From a bacterium (GTDB lineage Bacteria; ARS69): a DNA stretch of 18,277 nt. The DNA lies in assembly GCA_025774865.1 (NCBI GenBank), contig JALGZO010000693.1, positions 1 to 18,277 on the forward strand, read 5' to 3'. The notes under the pieces were generated by a model. It did not search any database. It saw only the letters and a list, made by a program, of their open reading frames with translations, and was not told where the DNA came from. A program made the translations under genes and the position numbers. Positions 7,902 through 13,523 of this stretch are shown piece after piece. Within the stretch, counting starts at the first letter, position 1, and each line of letters opens with the position of its first letter.

Positions 7902-9231
7902 AGGTGCGCGTCTCCATGAGTGCTTTCACCCGATCGAGACCGCCGCGGACTTCGTCGACGCTGACTGCACCCACCGAAAGCCTCATCCAGCCGCTGTTCC
8001 CTTCGAGGCCGAATGCTTCGAACGGGACGACGGCGAAGCCGGCCTCGCTCAGCAACAGGCTGCGAATGTCCTCGTTCGTGAGGAGCCGTTTGTCGGCCAC
8101 GGTCTTTCCGATGAGGTCGAAGCGGACGGAGAGGTAGATCGCCCCCTGTGGCGCAATGTGCTCGATCGGGAGGCCGGCCGCCCTCATCGCGGTGAACCCT
8201 TCGTCCAGGAGAGAGAGCCTCGCGTGGAGCTCGTTCCGCATGTGGCTCCGGTGCGCGAGCACGCTCTCGCGTTCGCGCAGGAAGCGGGCCGTGCCGACCT
8301 GTTCCGGTCGCGGCGCCCACGCGCCGTAGTGACCCGCCATCTGCGACATCTTCTTGAGGATCGCCGGCGGGCCGATGCCCCATCCGACCCGGATCCCGGT
8401 GCCACTGAAGCGCTTGCTCACGGCGTCCATCGCGATGGTGTAGGGCGCGATCTCGGGGACGAGCTCCATCGGTGTCCAGTGTCTCGCGTCTCCGAAAGTC
8501 AGGCTGTTGTAAACCTGATCGTAGATGAGGAAGAGCGGCCGCTCGCCGGCGGTTCTTCGCCGCTCGTTCTCCGCCACGATCGCCTCGCAGATCTCGAACA
8601 AGGCGTCTCGTGAAATGCACGTTCCCGTCGGGTTCAGGGGCGAGTTCATGGCGAGGAGCCGCGCCGTCTTCAGGTACGGCTCGAGGTCTGCGCGATCGAG
8701 GTGGAAGTTCTTCTCTGCCGTCACCGGAAGCGGGATACCGGTCGCGCGCGCGAGCCGGCAGTAGTGATGGTTGTTCCACGAAGGAACGGGGTAGAGGACC
8801 GTTTCTCCCGGATCGACGAGCGCCATGTAACTCGCGTACAGGATTGGCCGCGCCCCGCCGCCGACCAGGATCCCGTCGATCGGGTAATTCAGCCCCAGCT
8901 CCTCGCGCGTGAGCTCCTGCACCGCTTCTCGCAGCTCCATCACGCCGGGAACCGGCGGATAGTTCGTCTGTCCCTCGCGAATCGCCTCGACGCAGAAATC
9001 GGCGAGTCGCGCCGGGATGGGAAACTGGTCCGGTCGAAAGTCCCCGACGGTGAGGTTCAGCACTCTCTCGCCGCGCTCCAGCATCTCGCGGATGTCGGCG
9101 GCGATCTGCAGAATCGTTGAGCCTTCGATCGATCTCGCGTACTCGGACAGCGGGGCCGGTTCGCCCGCCAGAAACTCCGCGATGTTCACGGTCGCCTCGT
9201 CCGTCACACCGGCGCCCGGATTGGTGTCCAC
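7900..9231 (-). CDS. Class I/II pyridoxal-phosphate aminotransferase
   Basis: 443 residues, fold type I aminotransferase of the aspartate aminotransferase superfamily, cytosolic. Seen: cofactor-phosphate region GGGARPILYASYMAL (124-138), NPTG (200-203), YDQVY (237-241), Schiff-base K273 in AVSKRFSGTGIRVGW, and carboxylate-binding R417 in GWMRLSVG. The GTG start at 9231 is supported by GGGAG seven bases upstream. The first 35 residues precede the usual family start, so a little of the N-terminus is lineage-specific. It lies 13 bases downstream of the acetyltransferase gene, so the two are probably one operon. The amino-acid substrate cannot be told from sequence; aspartate-, aromatic- or N-acetyl-sugar-related transamination are all possible. 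Confidence 0.85.
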   Translation of the reverse strand: MDTNPGAGVTDEATVNIAEFLAGEPAPLSEYARSIEGSTILQIAADIREMLERGERVLNLTVGDFRPDQFPIPARLADFCVEAIREGQTNYPPVPGVMELREAVQELTREELGLNYPIDGILVGGGARPILYASYMALVDPGETVLYPVPSWNNHHYCRLARATGIPLPVTAEKNFHLDRADLEPYLKTARLLAMNSPLNPTGTCISRDALFEICEAIVAENERRRTAGERPLFLIYDQVYNSLTFGDARHWTPMELVPEIAPYTIAMDAVSKRFSGTGIRVGWGIGPPAILKKMSQMAGHYGAWAPRPEQVGTARFLRERESVLAHRSHMRNELHARLSLLDEGFTAMRAAGLPIEHIAPQGAIYLSVRFDLIGKTVADKRLLTNEDIRSLLLSEAGFAVVPFEAFGLEGNSGWMRLSVGAVSVDEVRGGLDRVKALMETRT

Positions 9232-9244
9232 CTCGTATCTCCCT

Positions 9245-9853
9245 TCATCCGCGCGTCGGCGGGCTTCCCATGGTCTCGATGATTACCGCTCCATCCTCCA
9301 GACGGTAGACGTCGCCAGTCTTCTCACACTGCGCGAGGTTGTCGTCGCCGAACGCGAGCCGCTCGCCGTATCGACCCACCCAACCGATCGATCGCGCTGG
9401 GCAGCCGGCGACCAGCCCAAAATCGGGCACGTCGCGCGTGACCACGGCGCCGGCGCCCACCATGGCGTGGCGCCCGAGGGTCACGCCGCAGACGATCGTC
9501 GCGTTTGCCCCGATGGACGTTCCCTCCCGCAGCAGCGTCTTCCTGAACTCGCTTTTCGGATCCTTCTTGAACGCCGCCCGCGGCAAGAAATCGTTCGTCA
9601 GGGCGACGTCGGGACCGAGGAATACGTAGTCCTCGCACGTCACCTGGTCCCACACCGAGACGCCGTTCTTCACGGTGCAGTGGTCACCGAGCACCGCGCC
9701 CGTCTCGACGAACGAACCCTCGCCGATGTTGCAGTCCCGGCCGATCACGGCGCCCCGCATGACGTGGGCGTATGCCCAGATGCGGGTTCCCTCGCCGACC
9801 GTTTCCGATTCGCAGAGTCCGCGCTCGTGGACGAACACGCCGGATGGCGGCAT
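9245..9853 (-). CDS. Hexapeptide-repeat N-acetyltransferase, WbpD/WlbB type
   Basis: 202 residues forming a left-handed beta-helix. The pattern GTRIWAYAHVMRGAVIGRDCNIGEGSFV (22-49, shortened here to its key features: IW-A-H, V-G--C-I), VKNGVSVWD (61-69), GPDVALTND (80-88) and VGAGAVVTRDVP (132-143) match the WbpD/WlbB family. That family acetylates the 3-amino group of UDP-2-acetamido-3-amino-glucuronate for surface polysaccharide. The C-terminal CEKTGDVYRL is also family-like. ATG 9853 is chosen over an upstream in-frame extension because AGGGAGAAGGAA immediately precedes it and the helix starts there. First gene of a minus-strand pair with the aminotransferase. No other sugar-nucleotide gene is in the window, so the exact substrate is open. 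Confidence 0.82.
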   Translation of the reverse strand: MPPSGVFVHERGLCESETVGEGTRIWAYAHVMRGAVIGRDCNIGEGSFVETGAVLGDHCTVKNGVSVWDQVTCEDYVFLGPDVALTNDFLPRAAFKKDPKSEFRKTLLREGTSIGANATIVCGVTLGRHAMVGAGAVVTRDVPDFGLVAGCPARSIGWVGRYGERLAFGDDNLAQCEKTGDVYRLEDGAVIIETMGSPPTRG

Positions 9854-9875
9854 TTCCTTCTCCCTCGGTGCACTG

Positions 9876-9912
9876 GACGCCCCAAGATACGGCGTCGGTT
9901 GACGCGCTGCAA
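9876..9912 (-). promoter_or_regulatory. Minus-strand promoter with inverted repeat over the -10
   Basis: Reading the minus strand: TTGCAG (9912-9907), a 17-bp spacer, TATCTT (9889-9884). The predicted start is near 9877, about 24 bases before the acetyltransferase ATG. GACGCC (9876-9881) and GGCGTC (9891-9896) form a perfect inverted repeat flanking the -10, a natural place for a repressor or activator. The divergent PadR protein is one candidate binder, but its own promoter carries a different repeat. Confidence 0.45.
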
Positions 9913-9970
9913 CGGCGGGCGCGCCCTGGGCAACTCGCGCGGGGCGCGGATCTCTCCTCCCGACGATGGG

Positions 9971-10007
9971 TTGACACCTCGGATTACGAGGCATACCATC
10001 CCGAGGT
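9971..10007 (+). promoter_or_regulatory. PadR-gene promoter with overlapping inverted-repeat operator
   Basis: TTGACA (9971-9976), a 17-bp spacer, TACCAT (9994-9999). The start site should fall at about 10005-10007, next to the ATG at 10008, so the mRNA would be leaderless or nearly so. Inverted repeats overlap it: ACCTCGG (9976-9982) with CCGAGGT (10001-10007), and CCTCG (9977-9981) with CGAGG (9987-9991). The spacing and location suggest autoregulation by the PadR protein; binding is inferred. Confidence 0.6.
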
Positions 10008-10298
10008 ATGAAGGGCGAATCTCTCAAGGGGCATCTGGATCTCCTGCTTCTCGCCATCCTCGCGGAGAGGCCTCAGCACGGGTACGCGATCATCGAAGAT
10101 CTGCGACGCCGAAGCGGGGGCACGTTCGAGCTACCGGAGGGCACGGTCTATCCGGCGCTCCACCGGCTCGAGGCAGACGGACTCCTCAAGAGCGGCTGGG
10201 TCACCCATGGCGGGCGTCGCCGCCGCGTGTATCAGGTCACGCGTCGCGGGCGGAAAGAGCTCGTTCTCCAACGCGGAGAGTGGAGGGAGTTCTCGTGA
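10008..10298 (+). CDS. PadR-family transcriptional regulator
   Basis: 96 residues, winged-helix DNA-binding protein. Seen: KGHLDLLLLAILAERPQHGYAIIEDLRRRS (7-36), then FELPEGTVYPALHRLEADGLLKSGW (40-64) and the wing GGRRRRVYQVTRRGRKEL (68-85), all characteristic of PadR. The protein ends at EWREFS, where relatives usually continue into a C-terminal helix. Reading past the TGA at 10296 gives AVIAVIGATP and a second TGA at 10329-10331 that overlaps the next gene's ATG. The gene is therefore either shortened by a CGA-to-TGA-type change or naturally short. ATG 10008 lies at the predicted transcription start. The next gene is co-transcribed and probably its functional partner. Confidence 0.92.
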   Translation: MKGESLKGHLDLLLLAILAERPQHGYAIIEDLRRRSGGTFELPEGTVYPALHRLEADGLLKSGWVTHGGRRRRVYQVTRRGRKELVLQRGEWREFS

Positions 10299-10327
10299 GC
10301 CGTGATCGCCGTGATCGGAGCGACCCC

Positions 10328-10981
10328 ATGAACGCCCGCCTGGCCATGTACCTGGAGGCTCTGCGACGGGCTCTGGGATCACACCCGAGCGCCGACCGGA
10401 TCGTTGCGGAGGCCGAGGACCACCTGCTCGAGTCGATGCGCCAGTTGCACCAGGCCGGCCACGACGATGACGGCGCCGTGACCGAAGCGGTCGCCCGGTG
10501 GGGCGCGCCGGAGGTCGTCGCGAACCGCTTCGCGGCGGTGTCCCTGCCGCCGGCGCTCTGGCTGCGTGGCACGCGTCTCTTGCTGCTCCTCTTCGCCGGC
10601 GTCAATGCCGCTCTCGCGTCGTTCGCGGCGCTCTTCCAGGTGTTTCGCCTCGGCCAGGGGGAGGAAGCGTGGCCCTGGGTCCTGTCGCAAATGGGCTTCA
10701 GCGGCGTCATCGTCGCGATCGCGGCCGTGACGCTCGTCGCGGCCCGGCGCTCCAGGTCGCGGCTGACCGCTTGGCTCCTTCTCGGCGGAATCACCCTCGT
10801 CGCCCTGGGGTCGATGGCCGGCGTCCGGGCGTATCACGTCGGCGAGACGAGCGGCGACTTCGAGTACTACCTGTTCCTCGTCACCGCCTCCCAGGTCGCG
10901 CAGGGAGGACTGGCGATCCTATGGGTATGGGGATCGTCCCGGACGCCCCGCCTCCCACTCGGGCATCCGATCGACCTCTGA
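10328..10981 (+). CDS. Four-helix membrane protein with HAAS-like N-terminal domain
   Basis: 217 residues. The N-terminal soluble part (MNARLAMYLEALRRALGSHPSADRIVAEAEDHLLE..., 1-65) resembles HAAS-type domains that are commonly paired with PadR regulators: an amphipathic LEALRRAL helix followed by a DHL motif. Four membrane segments follow, at roughly 77-105, 120-142, 150-172 and 183-207. ATG 10328 has GGAG (10317-10320) seven bases upstream and gives the usual family start. GTG 10295, overlapping the PadR stop and preceded by GGAGGGAG, is a real alternative adding eleven residues (VSRDRRDRSDP) without family match. Inference: it is the effector or signal-input partner of PadR, perhaps in envelope-stress or resistance control; no enzymatic motif is seen. 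Confidence 0.72.
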   Translation: MNARLAMYLEALRRALGSHPSADRIVAEAEDHLLESMRQLHQAGHDDDGAVTEAVARWGAPEVVANRFAAVSLPPALWLRGTRLLLLLFAGVNAALASFAALFQVFRLGQGEEAWPWVLSQMGFSGVIVAIAAVTLVAARRSRSRLTAWLLLGGITLVALGSMAGVRAYHVGETSGDFEYYLFLVTASQVAQGGLAILWVWGSSRTPRLPLGHPIDL

Positions 10982-11026
10982 GCCCGTCCGTCCGGTCGCA
11001 AGCCGGGGCCGGCGCCTCGCAATTCA

Positions 11027-11061
11027 CTAGCGTTGAGGGGTGTCCATCCCTCTGCTAGGCT
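11027..11061 (+). promoter_or_regulatory. rocD promoter overlapped by a nested palindrome
   Basis: TTGAGG (11033-11038), a 17-bp spacer, TAGGCT (11056-11061); predicted start near 11068, giving a leader of about 74 bases. A nested inverted repeat covers it: CTAGC (11027-11031) with GCTAG (11054-11058), and GAGGG (11035-11039) with CCCTC (11048-11052). It could be an operator controlling rocD, or a hairpin ending the upstream membrane-protein transcript, though no T-run follows. Confidence 0.42.
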
Positions 11062-11074
11062 CTGCCGACCCTCA

Positions 11075-11101
11075 GGGTTTCTCCCCCCGCGGCCGAAACC
11101 C
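11075..11101 (+). other. Hairpin in the predicted rocD leader
   Basis: GGGTTTC (11075-11081) and GAAACCC (11095-11101) are perfect 7-base inverted arms around a 13-base C-rich loop. It lies within the predicted 5' leader, 40 bases before the rocD ATG. It may affect translation; chance occurrence is possible. Confidence 0.25.
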
Positions 11102-11141
11102 GATCAGGCATCGGTCGACCCACTATCCTCGGAGGCCTCCC

Positions 11142-12359
11142 ATGGCGACCACGACGACGAACCGGTTCATCGAGCTCGCCGAGAAGCACTCGGCCCACAA
11201 CTACCACCCTCTGCCCGTGGTCATCGAGCGGGGCGAAGGTTGTTGGGTCTGGGACCCGGAGGGGCGGAAGTATCTCGACATGCTCGCGGCCTACTCGGCC
11301 GTGAATCAGGGGCACTGCCATCCGAAGATCCTCGCCGCGATGAAAGAGCAGGCGGCGCGTTGCACGCTCACGTCGCGCGCGTTCCACAACGATCAGCTCG
11401 GTCCGGCCTGTGAACTCCTGAGCGAGATGAGCGGATACGACAAGGTGCTCCTCATGAACTCGGGGGCGGAAGCGGTCGAGACGGCGATCAAGCTCGCGCG
11501 CAAGTGGGGTTACACGAAGAAGGGCGTCGCGAAGGACCAGGCGGAGATCATCGTCTGCGCCGAGAACTTCCACGGTCGCACCACGACGATCGTCGGGTTC
11601 TCGACGGAACAGGCGTACCGCGAGAACTTCGGCCCGTTCAGTCCCGGATTCAAAGTCGTCCCGTACGGCGACGCCGGCGCTCTCGAGCGCGCGATCGGGC
11701 CGAACACCGTCGCCTTCCTCGTCGAGCCGATCCAGGGCGAGGCCGGGATCATCATCCCGCCCGACGGCTACTTGAAGCGGGCCGAGGAGATCTGCCGCGC
11801 GAACAACGTCCTGCTCATCGTCGACGAAATTCAGTCCGGGCTCGGACGGACCGGCAAGCTCTTCTGCCACGAGTGGGAAAGGGTGAAGCCCGACGCGATG
11901 ATCGTGGGCAAAGCGCTCTCGGGTGGCTTCTATCCGGTATCTGCCGTCCTCGCGAACGACGACCTGATGCTGGTGATCCAGCCGAACGAGCACGGATCCA
12001 CGTTCGGCGGCAACCCGCTCGCGTGTGCGGTCGCGCGGAGCGCACTCGAGGTCATCCGCGACGAGAAGCTCGTCGAGAACTCGCAGGCGATGGGGGAGTA
12101 CCTCCTGAAACGGCTCGAGGAGGTTCCCCGGGACCACGTCGAGGAGATCCGCGGCCGCGGCCTCTGGATCGCGATCCAGATGAAGACCTCGTCGGGCCCG
12201 GCCCGGCCGTACTGCGAGGCTCTCATGGAACGCGGCATCCTCGCGAAGGAGACTCACGAGCAGGTCGTTCGCATCGCTCCACCGCTCGTCATCACGAAGG
12301 ACGAGATCGACTGGGCCCTGCCGCACTTGATCGAGGTCCTGGCCGAGAAGCGCGGATAG
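11142..12359 (+). CDS. rocD: Ornithine aminotransferase
   Basis: 405 residues, class III PLP aminotransferase, cytosolic. It transfers the delta-amino group of ornithine to 2-oxoglutarate, giving glutamate semialdehyde/pyrroline-5-carboxylate and glutamate. Seen: [30 protein letters not shown] near the N-terminus, with Y21 in the ornithine-specific region; [15 protein letters not shown] (106-120); cofactor-binding D228 in [16 protein letters not shown]; Schiff-base K257 in [15 protein letters not shown]; and [14 protein letters not shown] (285-298). ATG 11142 has GGAGG six bases upstream; the in-frame extension back to 11040 crosses the promoter and is not coding. N-acetylornithine or 4-aminobutyrate transaminases are related, but HNYHPLP and overall motif wording favour RocD. 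Confidence 0.93.
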   Translation: MATTTTNRFIELAEKHSAHNYHPLPVVIERGEGCWVWDPEGRKYLDMLAAYSAVNQGHCHPKILAAMKEQAARCTLTSRAFHNDQLGPACELLSEMSGYDKVLLMNSGAEAVETAIKLARKWGYTKKGVAKDQAEIIVCAENFHGRTTTIVGFSTEQAYRENFGPFSPGFKVVPYGDAGALERAIGPNTVAFLVEPIQGEAGIIIPPDGYLKRAEEICRANNVLLIVDEIQSGLGRTGKLFCHEWERVKPDAMIVGKALSGGFYPVSAVLANDDLMLVIQPNEHGSTFGGNPLACAVARSALEVIRDEKLVENSQAMGEYLLKRLEEVPRDHVEEIRGRGLWIAIQMKTSSGPARPYCEALMERGILAKETHEQVVRIAPPLVITKDEIDWALPHLIEVLAEKRG

Positions 12360-12371
12360 GGAAGCCGAAGA

Positions 12372-12405
12372 AGTCCGGGCCCGCCTCGGGGGGGCGGCCC
12401 GGGCT
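12372..12405 (+). terminator. GC-rich hairpin after rocD
   Basis: Ten pairs join 12372-12381 to 12396-12405, and three more follow after a one-base bulge (12383-12385 with 12393-12395). One pair is U-G as plus-strand RNA but would be A-C on the minus strand, so the fold fits the rocD transcript. No T-run follows, so termination may be factor-assisted. Confidence 0.4.
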
Positions 12406-12420
12406 CAGACTGCTGCGAGA

Positions 12421-12552
12421 CCCGAGCCCACGGGCAGGCCGGGATGTCCCTCGCTCCGCAGCTGCGCTCCTCGCCAATCATCCAAGCCTCTGGACGTGGC
12501 TGCGGTGCGCCATGCGGCTCGAGTGACACCCCGGCCCGGCCGTGGGCTCGGG
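12421..12552 (-). repeat. 132-bp imperfect palindrome between convergent genes
   Basis: Left arm 12421-12460 and right arm 12513-12552 are reverse complements at 34 of 40 positions, including a perfect 13-base outer segment (CCCGAGCCCACGG at 12421-12433, CCGTGGGCTCGGG at 12540-12552). Pairing continues about ten bases further inward after a one-base shift, leaving an unpaired centre of about 26 bases. Two mismatches are A-C as plus-strand RNA but U-G as minus-strand RNA, so the hairpin is more stable on the EamA transcript, whose stop codon lies ten bases before it. It could be a long 3' UTR hairpin/terminator, two inverted copies of a small dispersed repeat, or a decayed miniature element. 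No coding potential is supported in 12360-12561. Confidence 0.6.
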
Positions 12553-12561
12553 CCCGTCCCC

Positions 12562-13440
12562 CTACGGGTTCGGGACCGGGCTCCCGACCGGCTCGCCCTG
12601 GCCGCCGGAGCCGACCTCGGAGAGCGTCATTCCGGCGAGGATGAGGACGCCTCCGGTCCAGGCCGCCGGAGGAAGAGTCTCGCCGATGAAGATCCACGCG
12701 AAGCCCGTGGCGAAGAGCGGCTCCGTCACGTAGATGAGCGCCGCCCGCGTCGGATCGACCCGGGTCTGGAATCGCAGCTGTAGCCAAGTCGTTCCCACCG
12801 TCGCCAGGACCGCGGTGAGTCCCAGGGCCATGGCGAGGCGTCCCGAGGCGACGAACCGCACCTCCTCCAGGACCGGCGCCGCGATCAGGCAGAGAAGCGC
12901 CGTCACGACGAGCTGGGACACCAGCAGCCCTCCCCGGTCGAGGGCCGCTCCGTATTTGTTGATCAGGATCACGTGCAACGCGAAGCAGGCGGCGCACGCA
13001 ACCGTCCACGAGTCTCCGACGTTCCAAGAGCCGCCTTCCGGGGACGTAAAGAGCCACAGCCCCGGAAGCGTGATGAGGAGCCCGAGGATCGAGAGCGGCC
13101 GCGCCCGCTTCCGGAGCAGCACCACGGCCCAGAGGGGCACGAGCGCTACGTTGAGCCCCGTAATGAACGCCGACCGCGACGGGCTCGTCACCTCGAGCCC
13201 CAGCGTCTGGCTGGAGTAGCCCAGGGCCAGGACGACGCCCAGCGGCAATCCGGCCCGCGCCGCCGCCCTCAACGCGGGTCCACGCACCCGGAGCAACGGG
13301 AGGGAGGCGATCGCCGCGATCGTGAAACGCACGCCCACGAAGAGAAGGGGAGAAGCGTCCCGAAGGCCGGTCTTGACCGCCACGAACGTGGTGCCCCAGA
13401 GGGCGGAGACGAGAAGAAGGGCGAGAATCGCCAAACTCAT
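12562..13440 (-). CDS. EamA/DMT-superfamily transporter
   Basis: 292 residues with about ten hydrophobic segments arranged as two five-helix repeats. N-terminal MSLAILALLLVSALWGTTFVAVK and the second-half YVTEPLFATGFAWIFIGETL followed by GGVLILAGM are typical of EamA repeats in the drug/metabolite transporter superfamily of the inner membrane. The substrate (metabolite or amino-acid efflux in many relatives) cannot be assigned. ATG 13440 begins directly at the first membrane helix; its ribosome site is weak. Divergent from the LVIVD gene across 83 bases, and convergent with rocD. Confidence 0.85.
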   Translation of the reverse strand: MSLAILALLLVSALWGTTFVAVKTGLRDASPLLFVGVRFTIAAIASLPLLRVRGPALRAAARAGLPLGVVLALGYSSQTLGLEVTSPSRSAFITGLNVALVPLWAVVLLRKRARPLSILGLLITLPGLWLFTSPEGGSWNVGDSWTVACAACFALHVILINKYGAALDRGGLLVSQLVVTALLCLIAAPVLEEVRFVASGRLAMALGLTAVLATVGTTWLQLRFQTRVDPTRAALIYVTEPLFATGFAWIFIGETLPPAAWTGGVLILAGMTLSEVGSGGQGEPVGSPVPNP

Positions 13441-13463
13441 GGCACTCTGCCGGATGCGTCCTG

Positions 13464-13469
13464 TATATT
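13464..13469 (+). promoter_or_regulatory. Possible -10 element for the LVIVD gene
   Basis: TATATT at 13464-13469, about 55 bases before the ATG at 13524, is the only AT-rich hexamer in the divergent spacer. No matching -35 is found at 16-18 bp, so the call is weak; the symmetric sequence could also serve the minus-strand EamA gene. Confidence 0.22.
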
Positions 13470-13523
13470 CGAAAAGCCTGTGGGCCCCCCTGGTACATGA
13501 CCTGTCGTGGAAAGGAAGCGGGA

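Noticed and set aside
9017-10327. Upstream in-frame extension of the HAAS-like membrane protein back to 9017
   Set aside because: It would run antisense through the acetyltransferase and over the PadR gene; ribosome sites and family start support 10328 (or 10295).
11055-12326. 423-codon minus-strand frame opposite rocD
   Set aside because: Shadow of a strongly conserved aminotransferase; it also runs through the rocD promoter region.
12553-12568. Small hairpin CCCGT/ACGGG at the EamA stop codon
   Set aside because: Only five pairs, overlaps the stop codon, no T-run; likely chance next to the much larger palindrome.
12254-13498. 414-codon minus-strand frame overlapping the EamA gene in another phase
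   Set aside because: The EamA frame has ten membrane segments and family motifs; this one is a Gly/Arg-rich out-of-phase translation. It crosses the intergenic palindrome.
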